This document shows positions 33,132 through 44,421 of a stretch of 64,000 nucleotides of DNA, one piece after another (within the stretch, counting starts at the first letter, position 1; each line of letters begins with the position of its first letter). Origin of the DNA: Phoenix dactylifera (lineage: Eukaryota; Streptophyta; Magnoliopsida; Arecales; Arecaceae); assembly GCF_009389715.1 (NCBI RefSeq), contig NW_024068007.1, positions 137,001 through 201,000 on the forward strand. The letters run 5' to 3'. Below the pieces are notes generated by a model. That model searched no databases, was not told where the DNA came from, and was given only the letters and a program-made list of their open reading frames with translations. The translations under genes and the position numbers were made by a program.

Positions 33132-36100
33132 CAAGGTCCGCCGTACCGGTCCGGATCGGCGTACCGGTGGCCGGCCGGACCGGTACCGTACCGGCCGTTA
33201 CCGCGAGCCAGACTTTTTTTTTTTTTAATGTTGTCTCTATTGGATCTTAAATTAAGTGAAAATTGATGTTTTTTTATTACTTTTTTCATGATTTTTGATA
33301 TTTTCATATTTAAATTTAGGGTTGAAATTTGAAACATATATGATGCATGATTGCATGTTATGTTTTCCTCCCGTTCCAAATGATAAAATCATACACATAA
33401 AATATCTTCAAATTAAGATACAATCATTTACATACATTTAAAGTACTCTAGGATATCTAAAATCGGGACGAGTGCCGATGGCTCTCGTAGATATCTGGAT
33501 CATAAGTATAATCAGGAGGAGGCAAATCAACCCAATCAGAAGGAACGCGCGCCAGGTTATAAGAACTGTCGGATCTCTCGCTCACGCTCTGGCTCTGAGA
33601 GGTGTCCTCTGATTGTGTAGGGGCCCATCCAAATATAGCGGAAGCAAAATCCATTGCACCATATTCATATTCGTCAGGCTGAGGCTGTGGATAATAGAAT
33701 CCGTATCCATATGTTGTCGGATCTGCAGTCGTATCCTGTCTTCCTGAACGACCTCGAGGAGCCCGTCTTCTATATCCAATAATATCCTCACGAAATCTAT
33801 CAGGTGGTCGACCGTGGTCCGTATCCTGTGTAGCACCCATAAATTGGGACTCACCGGTGAAATAAAGACCACCCTCCGGCTGTGTCTCATGAGTACCATA
33901 CTGTCCTCCGCTCCCTCCATGGCTAGAAGATCCATCACCACCAGAACCTTCATCGCTGCTAGTCCAAGTCTCTTCCTCGACACTCTCCATTGGGATTCTT
34001 TGTTTTTCTTTCCTGGCCCTCTCTGTCTGGCTCCCCTGTGCCTGCGGCTGATCAGCTCTGGGAGTGCGTGGAATATTGCGCTCAGCCCATTGCTCTGGAT
34101 CGACCCCAGCTTCGGTGGCTATGAAGGTAGCTGGTCGTGGAGGCGATCCTGGCTCGTCAAGCTCGGGCTCCTGCTGCTGGCCTACAAGCCAGCCGAGTAG
34201 TGGATCATCGTCATCAGCGGTGAAAGACCCGTAAATCGGATCTGTATACTTGAGCTCCACTTCCTCCTGGATGCACTTTAGCCTCAACCGCAAATTGTAA
34301 TGCACATAAACAAGGTCGTTGAGGCGCTTTTGCGTCAAACGGTTTCTTTGTTTGCTGTGGATAAGGGCAAAGGTGGACCAATTGCGCTCACATCCACTAG
34401 AGGAGACTGTTTGGGAGAGGATCCGGATAGCTATCCGCTTTAGATTTCTCGCGGATCCGCCAAAATGCACCCACCATTCAGCTGCAAAAATATTTATGAA
34501 AATTACATATATGATAGTTCCATAATAGTAACTAAGTAACACCAGGTGAATGTTTTCCTGATGTGTCACGTACCTGGATTCATATTGTGTTTGCTGACGA
34601 CAGCCGCTCGTTGGCCAAAACTGTAGCTGCCCTCTCTAAATAATTTGCTCTGTGAAAAATAAGCATAAGAAAACCATGTTAATAATTGAAGATGCTGATA
34701 TACTTACACATGCTGGTAATTACTAAATCATAATTACCTCTTCAAGACATAGGGCCGCTTTTTCTGGATCTGCCTCCATCTTGTAAATCACATTACGCAA
34801 AGCATCCAGAAGTGTTTCATCCATACCAATTCCATCTATGCTGTACTGAAACCGGGGGTTTAGGTAGTATGCTGCACATATACGAGACTATCTTAGCATA
34901 ATTATATAATTATATCCATCACTATAATTGTCACTATAATTATATCTTAGTTTACCTGCTAAATGTAATTTCGTACCCATTTGCGCTCCCCACCGTTGCT
35001 CAATGATGTTGATGTATGACCGGCCATGTGCTGGATCTGCCTCCATAATCTGATCCTTTGCCTTGACCATCATGTGATACAAAAACCCCATCTGGGGGTA
35101 GATCTCGCTATCTACGGCCCGCAGCACTTCATATAATGGTTTGATAGCCTTGACTATTGTAGTAGCCCACTGCCAGAATGGCTGTCTCGTCACCAAGTCT
35201 TCTATCTTGCCCCCTTCAGTGACGGCATAAGAATATCTACTATCATACCACTCGGGACTGGCAAACATCTGACGTAGGGCTCCTCTCTTCTCGAGTATGC
35301 TATCAAGTGCGATGAAGTTGGTAGCAAACCGTGTGACTCCTGGTCTCAGAATCTCTCCCCCTGCATACTTTCTCATCAATGAAAGAACCCAGTTATGGTT
35401 ATAAATATACCTCGTAATGCGTTGGGCTGTCTCCACCGTTTATTGCACCCTACGAATCTTTCCAATGTCCATCAACATAAGATCGATACAATGTGCAGCA
35501 CATGGGGTCCAGAAAATATGTGGCCGCCGCTCCATCAAGACCTGCCCGGCAGCCTTATATTGCGGCCCATTATCAGTGACGACCTGCACGACATTCTCCT
35601 CTCCTACCAGATCAATCACATCCTCCATAAGTTTTAGCATGTACGAGGTGTTGTGCACATAAGCCGAAGCATCAATCGACTTGTGGAAGAAGGTCTTAGC
35701 ATCACAGTATGTCAGGAAGTTGATGATGCTCCGCCTGGTCGGACCGGTCCAACCATCGCACATGATGGTTAGTCCATATATGGGCCACTTGCTCTTGTAG
35801 GAGTCAATCCAATTCTCCAGCTCCTCCTTATTGTTGTCAAGAAGCTCACCGTATATATCCTTCGGGCCTGGAGGAGCTACACCGGGACCGGCAGCTTGTA
35901 TGGCGGCAATGGCAGACCTGTAGTATGTATTGTCTGCCACATTCGCTGGGATGTGGCTGAAGTGAAACCAGGATCCAATAGCTCGCCACATAGTTTTTTT
36001 CTTATCCTTCATCCACATTGTGTCTACCCTCTGCTGCCTTGAATCTCTACTGGGGAGAGCATGCGGATCTACATCATGAATTGTCGCTCCTTCTGGAATT

Positions 36101-37655
36101 CCTCTAGATGACTTCTTTCGGCTACCAAAACTACCCAGCATAGATGCAATCCGGCCACGTTCTTTGCCGACGCCCTTCCTTACTGAAGTTGTCCTCAAAA
36201 ACTCTGGATCTTGTCTAGTGCTTCGAGAACCGCCGCCCGACTCGTATGCAGAGGGCCCAAATCGAGCCCTATGCCTGGCCACCTCCTCCTGCTGCCACTG
36301 ATCATCCAGGCTTGCATGCATGGCCGCCTGAATATCTGCCTCCTCCTCATCTAGATCCTCGACCTCCTCTGGCTCCCTAGAGTGATAGGAAGGTGGCTCT
36401 GCCGCTTGGCGATCGACCTCCGCCCTCTTCTTGGAAGCCATCTCCTTCGCTTCTTTGGCCTCAGCGAGATTCTGCCTCATCAGCACACGAATCTCGTTAG
36501 GACAATTTCGGCACGTAGCAACCTCACCGAAATTTTCGGCTAAGTGTTGCTTCAACCTGGTTACCCCTCCTCCCTTGAAAACCTTGTCGCAAAACTTGCA
36601 TTGAAACTGGTGTCGTTGCCCCTCACTTCCAAGTCTTCGCCCATAAGACCAGCCAATATCACGCTTTGCAGGGTTCGTTTTTCTTGATGGCTCCATTTCT
36701 ATCATAAAAGGACAACTTATCAAAAAATTAAGCTAATAAAGTAAATTTTTGCATTATCTTATTATTTAAGTAATTTATAAACTATTTTTTTTAAGTAAAT
36801 TATTAACAAAATTAATGAAATAATATAGGATAAAAAAACCGCACCTTAAATAGTCTCCGCTGGATTTTTTGGGCAGGACCTCCTCCTCAATTTGTGGGCT
36901 ATCTCTCAAATCTTTCCGTCTCTGATTACTCTTTAGAGACTCACTCCTGGATTTTAGAACCTCAATTTGTTTGGAGTCTGGACAGAGCCTCGTTCGGTTT
37001 TTATAACCGAACGAGAGGCTTAAGAAGTGGCCGAGACTCTCGGCCACTTCGTGCTGTTAATCCAAGATTAACAGAAAAGAAGTGGCCTTTCGGCCACTTC
37101 TTTCGTTGATTTGATGGGAAAGAAGTGGCCGGAGGCCACTTCCTTTGTTTTTTTATGGGAAGGAGTGGCCGGAGGCCACTTCCTTTCCCATTAAAAAAAA
37201 AAAAAAGCTGTGGCCTGTCGGCCACAGCATCTTTTTTTTTTTTTTGAAAGAAGTGGCCCGTTGGCCACTTCCTTCTTAAAACCACGCGCGGCGCGTGTTT
37301 ATTGAAACCACGCGCCACGCGGTGGTTTTAGGAACCACAGCGTGAGGCGCTGGGGTTCCCAAAAAAAAAAAAAAAAACATTTTTTTTTGGAAAGAAGTGG
37401 CCCGTGGGCCACTTCTCCCTTAAAACCACGCGCGGCGGTTTTAAAAGCCACAGCGCTTCGCGCTGTGGTTTCTTAAAAAAAAAAAACCGTACCGGTGCGA
37501 ACCGGCCGGTACGGGGTCCGAACCGGCCGGTACGAGGTCCGTACCGGCCGGTTCGCACCGGTTTTCATCTGTTTTCGGTACCGGTCAAGGATCGGACCGG
37601 TTTGTACCGGCCCGTACCGGCCGTTTCGGGCCGGTACGGCATTCCTTGATACATA

Positions 37656-37691
<36 letters not shown>

Positions 37692-40600
37692 TGTATGCAT
37701 ATGAATATACGCATGTGTGTGTATGTATGTATTTATGTATATAATCTGAGCCTTTCTATCTTGCCAAAAAATTATCACAAATTCAAGCACCCCTTCTAAT
37801 TAGGATCTTCTTAGATCTTCAACATATATGCCAATATGACCTTAATCAAGGTATAAAAAATCGATGTTTGTTTCGATTTCGGCTGGCTCCATGACGTTTC
37901 AATTTCAGCAGTTTCAGAAGTTTCCCTCGAAGTTTTAGAATTTTGGTCAAGAAAATAAAATTCAAAAAATTAAAAGAATTAAAGAAAAATCAAAGAAACT
38001 AAGAAAAGTTATACACAATAATCTAGAGTATGTTATATAGTTCTTTGAAGTTTTGACACTTTTAGGCTAACATTGATATTGCACATTGGTGAATATAGTC
38101 AATGTCATGCATATCGGTATTTCATACTATGCATATTATATATATTATTTATTTCTTGAATGTTGTTATTTAAAAATTCATTGTATTTAGCAATTATGAA
38201 ACTTTTTAATGCCCAGTGCATTCAAATATTTTTCCTTCATTTTCTAGTAGAAATCACAAACAAATTTAATTCTGGCATTGTTTTATCATTGTTTAGAACT
38301 AATTGGCTATGTAATCAAATACATGTAGTTATAGAATGTTAAATGTAGGTAATTATGTTAAGTTTATTATGTAATACAATTTGTGTATGCACGCCCAATA
38401 AAAATAGGGGAACTCTATTCCATTTCATTGTTCAAGAACAACTGAAAATGAACGTTAGACAAGTATGGCATCTACTAAAATACTGAATATAGTAATGCCA
38501 CCGATTGTACCAACTTACATATGTCTCTCCTTAACAATTTGTATTAGTGAAAGAAATTCAAATTTCCGTACTTGTCTGATGATAAATGCAAAACAAAAAT
38601 AAAAAAAGAAATAAGGATCCCCATTGAGGATTAGATCTTGCTACCTGTCCCCCCTTTCACAGAAAGTTTTATATGAAAAAAGATATTATTCCTATAAAAT
38701 GTCTCATAGTTGTTCAAGTAAGTCCTTATAAAGTGTAAGGCTCATTTTGCAGTTCTTGGCTCATTAAACATCATGTTTATAATCTACTCTTACTTCTACT
38801 CAAGAAAAAGAAATCAAATCCATCAAAAATTAATATTATATGCAAACAGATAAAAAAATGATAGTAAATACTAAGAAACATAAAAGAGCATTTATGATTA
38901 GTTTCAGTCAGTTTGTCCGAAACCATTGAAACAGGACTAAAATCGAAATTTGCAGAAACCCGAAACTGGGATTCAATTTCGATTTGGTCTTGGCTGAAAT
39001 CAATTAGTTATGGCTGAAACATATCGGCTTTGGCCGAAACTTAAAACCATGACCTTAACTAGCTCTCTATCATTGTGTCCTCGACTATTGCAACCCCCAC
39101 AACTCTTTTCATATATATGAAGACTTCACCTTTAAATCTATTTTCTCTCCAGCAATATGCTTACAAACCTTCTTGAAACCTAGGATATTCGAACAGTAAA
39201 CAAATCTTTTTCAAGCATATCTAACTCAAATCCATGATCAGAACCACTAGTTGCAACTCGGATTATCCTATCCAATCACCTTAATTTCCAAACTTCCTGG
39301 TTGATCCTAGTGTCAAATTTTTCCTATTTCCAGAAATGAATTATACAAGATTTTGAACTCCAAATAACCACCTAACATTAAATGTTCCACTTTAGTAGTC
39401 AACATGGATACTGTAGAAATATCCAGGTGCATTGCCCACCTTGCACTCAGCCATTACTAGTGGTATATAACATTAAATGAAGTGTACTGGCACTTTTACT
39501 AAAGTGTAAACAACTGTCTTTTCTTTTACTTTGATATCAAGGGAGATGAAATATTTCCTTTCCAATCATAAGCAATGCTAAAGGTCAACTTAATCTAGAG
39601 ACCAACATCCTAAAATACTAATATTCATTTATATATTTATAATTTTTTGGCGGTATAGGAAAGTCTTTGTTTTAGGTTCTTAAAAATGTCAGACATTTTC
39701 ATGTATTCAGACAAATGGGACACATTGCCTTAGTCATCAAACAAAAAATTATAAAACCAGTCAGTATAACAAGTAGGATCTACAAGACTGGTCAAGCAGA
39801 TGAAAATAAATATTAGAAAAGTCAAAGCTAAGCTTAAGAAACCAAAGTGCCTTTGCTGAGAGAATAACGAAAAACTAGTTGCTTTCTTGTTAATTTGGAA
39901 GAGAATATATGCTCATGCTAGCCTTTTGCCCCCTAGTTATTAACTATTTCACTCTGATGCTCATCAACCTGCAACTGTCAACCACATTCTTCCACAATAG
40001 TTACCTTCTATCAGATTCAACATAAGAGAAAGGAAGAAATATCTACATTCAAGCATATAAACCCTATAAAAAGAAGCTTAATTAGATAGAATAAAAGACC
40101 CTACCATACTTAATGGCACTGGCTTCAGATCATACAGGGATCTAACCTATATACAGTTGTTATGATAAGAAAGGAGCTCAGAAATAATGTAACAAATAAT
40201 CTATATTGGCATTGAAACTCTTTTGCTTCAGTCAAGGGGTTACTCTTCAAGTTTCTTCTAGACCTTAAATAATTTCTATTATTCGATGATCCCATCTTCC
40301 CTCTTCCTATTACTTTGGTGATGTTGATTTTTATTATACAATGGAAAACATAAGGTTTATTTGCAAGACTGAGGGTGGATAGAAAAAACTCTTCTACTTC
40401 ATCAGTATAGCAGCTTTGTCTTCTATGAGGGAAACCTTGTTGAATTGTTGAACTCTATTCCTTATTCTTACTACTCTATTCTCTTCGACTGGTTTCTTGC
40501 CTCTCCATTTCTTCTGTAGGCATGGACTTTCATAAAGGCCAAGGATTACAATAGTTATGGTGTTTCACTTGCATATCATTTCTTTTGTTGCCTTGTATAT

Positions 40601-43368
40601 CATTTCTTTTGTTGCCCCTCCACATCAATTTAATATGGTCTTTGTTTTCACAACCCTCTTCTGTCTAATTTACTGCTAGCCTTTGCCAATTCAAAGTTCA
40701 TGGAAATCAATCTATTGGAGAAAACAGCCACAACATTCAAGCAAATACTTTAAAATTGTCATTCTTAACCCATACTACAATGGACAACTATTTTGCTATC
40801 AGAAATGCATGATATCATCAGGTAAAACATAATCAGTACAAATGTTAGAAACATTGCATAATTTTCTTGGCAGAACTCGAATTAAATGTTTATAACTGTC
40901 AGAAGAAAATTCAAGAGTTTTAAATTACATATCTATTTGCACCAATATTTTTAATATGAAAACTGAGCACTTTGAAAATTTTTGATCTTAGCTAACTTAA
41001 AATAAATTGGAAAACCAATTTTTCAAATGGTCTGCCATGGAGGAAAACATACTCATTGCTGACTGTTAGAGTTTTCTTTTAAAAAAACTTTGTGAAACTA
41101 CAACATATTGACTACAGACTGCTAACAAAATACTTTATAGCGGTTAGAATGTATCGAGCTAATTAAATCTCTCTTTTTTCACAAATAATTCATCGCCTTC
41201 ATATTATTAATATGAAAAAAGTGGTGCATATCTAATATCTTAGTTCTATTTGTGTAAACTGAAATTTATCCACATCACTATGACATGAATTCTGCCAATA
41301 AATTTTAAAGTGATAGAGTCACGTACAATTGCAAAGATTAGGCATCGGATGCTTCCAGATAAAATTGCATGCTTAACAAAAAAAATATAGTTAACATATC
41401 AAGTGTAATAAACCAATAACAACCTGTGAATAACCTGTAGGCATTTGGCAAATCACGCTTCTGTGTAGCATAAAACACATCAGTTCTGGCTGAGAGATAA
41501 AGACCAGGATCAACAATAATTGGTTTTATTCGTCGCAACCTATTATACGAAGCACTTGTTAAGCTAATGATAACAAATTAAAATCATGCAGAATGCTTGA
41601 TATTGGAAGAGAGGGGAAAAGGACAAAGTAAGATTCAAATGACCATACTCTTTCCAACCAATATAACTCGAATGCTGAACAAAGCTGAGATCCTTGGGTA
41701 AGAAAGAGAAAACATGAAGAAGATCTGCAAAATAATAAACACCGGGTCAAATATTTTAAAAAAAAATCTGGTCAAATAGCCCAACCGCCTGAGTGGCAGA
41801 TATACGTGTTTAGAGATACTTTAGATATTGCAGGTTATGAACTTAGTAGATCTTCCTTCTAAACAAACAATTCTTTAAAAAAGTTGGCTAACTGACTAAT
41901 TACAAACCATATGTCACCATATGGCAAGTGCAAGTGACATAGCTGTTTCAACATTAAGGGCCTGTTTGTAATCCTGCAGCAATGGGCCTGTTGGCCCACC
42001 CTGCCTAAAATCTTTTAGAGGCCCGTTGAAGTCCCAGCCTGTGGGCTTGTTAGCCTGCAAGAAGAAAAAATAACCCATGGAGGTCCTTTTTACCTTTTCC
42101 ATGCTCAAACGGGCTTCCCAGTCGGCAAATCCAGCAGGAAATTCAGCCCAAATCCTGTTGGATTATCCAAACAGGTGCTAAGAAGTTTTTCCTGTCTTTG
42201 AATGCCCTACTGCCTTTCCACAAGGCAAAGTAGGAGGGATTGGAGAGGCCATTGATCCTGCCATCCCAAAATTTCCAAAATTCAAAAAATACTATCTATA
42301 GATTTGTATGTGGCATAAACTTGTGTGGTTCAAATTTCAATTACACAAGCATACAGATAATCCCCCAATGTACCATTGCAAGTGTATTTTCCTCCACATT
42401 CACGATATCCATATCAGAGACACCATAGATGGACATCCCTAATGGGTCATTGTATCACCAATCTAAAAGATGAAGAAGATTTAAAAGAAGAAGAGAAATA
42501 ATCGCAAAATAAAATCAGCATCAACATAACTTCTTGCTCAAAAGAGAAACAATTAACATTGGTGCATAGAGCTTCTTTCAGCGATCCGTTTTTTCCCCTC
42601 CTCAAGTCCAACAAAAGGTAGTATTATTCAAAGGTAAAGAACCGGAAACTTTAACAGACACAACCATTATCACATTTCCATTTCACCAAAAGAAAATTGT
42701 ACCAATGGAGTTGTTTCAGTGACCTAGCACTCCACCCAAGAATTGAACTCTCAGTCCACAAACTCCCCATCAAAATATGATCTTGATTTGAAAAATTCGA
42801 TCGTTTTGCAGCTAAAAAACAACTCCAATTCTATGGAAGGAAGCATAGGTAGACGGATGTTACCATCCTGAGTGACGAGAGGGTAATCGGAGGCATCGAG
42901 ATTGATGAACCAGTCCCAATTAGGTGCGAGGCGGAGCAGAATGGCGGCGCCGTGGAGGATGGCGGCGAGAGCGGAGGAGCCGCGGGTATTGGCGAAGTCG
43001 GCCTTGCCGATGACGTGAACGTTGCGGGTGGATCGGAAGGCCGGGGCGGCCCGGACAGCGCGGGCAAGGCGGTCGCGCTGGGCCTGGGGGGCAGCGCCGT
43101 CGAGGTGGAGCAGGTAGAGGTTCCTGGGGTGGTAGGCGGCGCGGAGGAGGCGGAGGAGGCGGTCGGAGTCGCCGGCGGTGCCGGAGAGGAGGTAGGCGAG
43201 GGAGGGAGGAGGCGAGGAGGAGGATAGGAGCGCGGCGGAGGATCGGAGCTGGGGGGCGGGGGAGGAGGAGGAGTAGGTGAGGACGAGGAGGAGGGCGAGG
43301 AGGGCGATGACGAGAACACAAAAGCGGTGACGGGACTCCTTGGGGGCCGGCGGAGGAGCCGACTGCAT
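31869..43368 (-). CDS. GlcAT14: GlcAT14-type beta-glucuronosyltransferase (GT14), four exons
   Basis: Exons on the minus strand: 42864-43368, 41649-41724, 41424-41539 and 31869-32383. All introns are GT-AG and phases agree; the spliced frame is 1212 nt, 403 residues, with no stop. It is a type II Golgi membrane protein of family GT14 (core-2/I-branching domain); Arabidopsis GlcAT14 enzymes add glucuronic acid from UDP-GlcA to the galactan of arabinogalactan proteins. Seen: a membrane anchor at about residues 17-36 (VLVIALLALLLVL), then NLYLLHLDG, NWDWFINLDASDYPLVTQDD, FSFLPKDLSFVQHSSYIGWK, KPIIVDPGLY, a LPNAYRLFTGSA block, CILGTENLPRALLMYYAN, YFQTVLCNSPEFNRTIVNH and the C-terminal PGGWCLGKGHGDPC. 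Length and order fit the family, so the gene looks functional. Its third intron is 9 kb and carries two hAT-type elements. Exact acceptor specificity is inferred from the family. Confidence 0.93.
33457..36696 (-). pseudogene. hAT transposase, one premature stop
   Basis: Exons on the minus strand: 34956-36696, 34738-34871, 34574-34649, 33457-34481, all with GT-AG introns and matching phases, 992 codons in total. Domains in order: BED-type zinc finger (QCKFCDKVFKGGG...LKQHLAE...C), DUF659 with CDGWTGPTRRSIINF and VVTDNGPQYKAAG, then ILRPGVTRFATNFIALDSI, LAAYYLNPRF, NMNPAEWWVHFGG, and the hAT dimerisation block with SSSGCERNWSTFALIHS. A low-complexity tail of about 270 residues follows. Codon 419 is TAA (35440-35442), in frame, in the middle of the conserved RRVQ / TVETAQR region; everything else is open. 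The start chosen is the ATG at 36696, just after a likely 5' UTR intron (donor AAGGTGCGG near 36845, acceptor near 36699). It is inactive unless the stop is read through or is an error. Confidence 0.9.
36989..37470. repeat. Array of short perfect palindromes in the hAT 5' region
   Basis: At least nine hairpins lie in about 480 bp. Examples (arms/loop): 36989-37015 CTCGTTCGGTT, 11/5; 37024-37050 GAAGTGGCCGAG, 12/3; 37054-37074 CTGTTAATC, 9/3; 37076-37103 AAAGAAGTGGCC, 12/4; 37122-37142 GAAGTGGCC, 9/3; 37207-37228 GCTGTGGCC, 9/4; 37250-37271 GAAGTGGCC, 9/4; 37393-37416 AGAAGTGGCCC, 11/2; 37450-37470 CCACAGCGC, 9/3. Most share the arm GAAGTGGCC. Poly-A and poly-T runs separate some of them. They lie between the promoter and the terminal repeat. 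Confidence 0.92.
36999..37005 (-). promoter_or_regulatory. TATA box of the hAT transposase, inside a palindrome
   Basis: TATAAAA on the minus strand spans the loop of the palindrome 36989-37015, followed by ACCGAACGAGG. The same TATAAAA-CCGAACGA arrangement occurs at 9202. Confidence 0.65.
37486..37643. repeat. ACCGGTAC-type subterminal repeats, right end of hAT
   Basis: Words such as CCGGTACG, CCGTACCGG and GAACCGG occur at least ten times in both orientations next to the terminal repeat; a smaller set lies at 33137-33208 at the other end. In hAT elements such subterminal repeats are usually transposase binding sites; that role is inferred here. Confidence 0.8.
37847..39051. mobile_element. 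Non-autonomous hAT-like element
   Basis: 1205 bp. Left end CAAGGTATAAAAAATCG, right end (other strand) CATGGTTTTAAGTTTCGG. The flanks are ACCTTAAT (37839-37846) and ACCTTAAC (39052-39059), equal at 7 of 8 positions. Subterminal zones at both ends contain TTTCGGC, GAAACTG and TTTCGATTT words. The interior is AT-rich and non-coding. The terminal repeat is weak, so the call is less certain than for its neighbour 198 bp away. Confidence 0.55.
41424..41539 (-). CDS. GlcAT14: GlcAT14 exon 3
   Basis: 116 bp, acceptor ATAATAG, donor TTCACAG|GTTGTT. It encodes LRRIKPIIVDPGLYLSARTD through NAYRLFT. Confidence 0.9.
41649..41724 (-). CDS. GlcAT14: GlcAT14 exon 2
   Basis: 76 bp, acceptor TTTTGCAG, donor A|GTATGG. 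It encodes LLHVFSFLPKDLSFVQHSS and YIGWK, a segment highly typical of GT14 enzymes. Confidence 0.88.
41958..42178. mobile_element. Tourist-like MITE in GlcAT14 intron 1
   Basis: 221 bp with inverted ends GGGCCTGTTTGTAATCC and GCACCTGTTTGGATAATCC, flanked by TAA on both sides (41955-41957, 42179-42181). It is non-coding and lies inside the first intron (41725-42863). Confidence 0.7.
42864..43368 (-). CDS. GlcAT14: GlcAT14 exon 1
   Basis: 505 bp from the ATG to CAGGATG|GTAACA. It is GC-rich, as first exons of monocot genes often are, and encodes the membrane anchor, stem and first third of the GT14 domain. It ends one base into the second aspartate codon of QDD. Confidence 0.92.
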
Positions 43369-43660
43369 TTTTTTTTCCCTTCCCTCTTTTATCTCCGCTC
43401 CTTTCGGCAGGAAGTGTTCAAGTGCACTTACGGTGGCTTCTTTTTCTGTGCGTTCGTCGCTCGTCTAGCAAGTGAAGCTAGCATTCGAAATGGGTGGTAG
43501 TCGTGATTGGCAAATTGCAGCCGTCCATCCTTTTTGTTTGATTGTTTCCGGTAGGAGATTGAGGAGATTAAAATCCAAGTAGTTGGGAGCGTGTCTTATG
43601 TGGGTGTAAATGTCGGTGCCTTTATGTCTCTGTGTTTTTTTAAAAATATATATATCGGAA
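43369..43660 (-). other. 5' flank of GlcAT14
   Basis: This holds the 5' UTR and proximal promoter of the glucuronosyltransferase. No clear TATA box is seen on the minus strand. Confidence 0.4.
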
Positions 43661-43832
43661 TTGGTAACTTACTCTTTATTATCGTAGATTATCAATCTAC
43701 CTATTTTTTATTGGACAAAAAATACCCTTACTTTTTATAACTCTTAAGAATATTTTATGTTTTTTTATAACCTCACATTAACTCATCCTCTTAACCCCCC
43801 AATTAATGTTTCATCCTCTTTCTCTCTCTCAT

Positions 43833-43869
<37 letters not shown>

Positions 43870-44199
43870 CACATGCATATAGATGTATCTATATGTATAT
43901 ACATACATATAGATATATGTATATATAGATAGATATATGTATGTATATATACGTACGTATATGCATGTATATATATATATGTATATGTATACATACATAC
44001 AGACATACACACACATATAAATATATACCCGATAGAGAAAGAAAGAGAGAGAGAGAGTATTATTTGGGGGGTTGAGAGGGTGAGTTAATGTGGAATTGTA
44101 AAAAAACATAAAATACCCTTAAGAATTATAAAAAGTAAGGCCATTTTTTGTCCAATGAAAAATGGGTAGATTGATAACCTTAAGAGAGTAGGTTATCAA
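43661..44199. mobile_element. MITE with long inverted repeats around microsatellites
   Basis: Arms of about 140 bp, beginning TTGGTAACTTACTCTTTATT on the left and TTGATAACCTACTCTCTTAA on the other strand at the right, both continuing with ATCAATCTACC, TTGGACAAAAAATG-like and CACATTAACTCA-like words. The loop is a long CATA/TA microsatellite (43835-44030). No coding sequence. Target duplication not found. Confidence 0.65.
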
Positions 44200-44385
44200 T
44201 CTCCATGGTAGGTTATCAATCTACCCATTTTTCATTGGACAAAAAATGGCCTTATTTTTTATAACTCTTAAAGGTATTTTATGTCTTTTTACCATATTAA
44301 CTCACCCTCTCAACCCCCTAATTAATGGTCTCTCTCTCATATACATACATATAGATGTATATGTATGTATATACATATTTAGATG

Positions 44386-44421
<36 letters not shown>

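Larger units (their letters stand above)
33132..37648 (-). mobile_element. hAT transposon with near-intact transposase
   Basis: 4517 bp. Both ends begin CAAGG reading inward (left CAAGGTCCGCCGTACCGG, right CAAGGAATGCCGTACCGG), fitting the hAT pattern YARNG. The 8-bp flanks are ACACATAT (33124-33131) and ATACATAT (37649-37656), equal at 7 of 8 positions, in a TA-rich target. Both subterminal zones are packed with ACCGGTAC-type words (33137-33208, 37486-37643). A spliced transposase reads on the minus strand. Between its promoter and the right end lies an array of perfect short palindromes (36989-37470). Confidence 0.95.
32384..41423 (-). other. GlcAT14 intron 3, 9.04 kb
   Basis: The intron runs GT to AG between exon 3 and exon 4. 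It holds an hAT transposon at 33132-37648 and a second hAT-like element at 37847-39051. In 32384-33120 and 39060-41423 I see only AT-rich intron sequence with no further gene. The transposase is transcribed in the same direction as the host gene. Confidence 0.85.

Noticed and set aside
37001-37318. A minus-strand frame with repeated KWP.GHFF residues
   Set aside because: The peptide repeat is only the translation of the GAAGTGGCC hairpins.
42920-43321. Other-frame open frames overlapping GlcAT14 exon 1
   Set aside because: They are shadows of the GC-rich first exon; the GT14 frame is supported by family motifs and splice phases.
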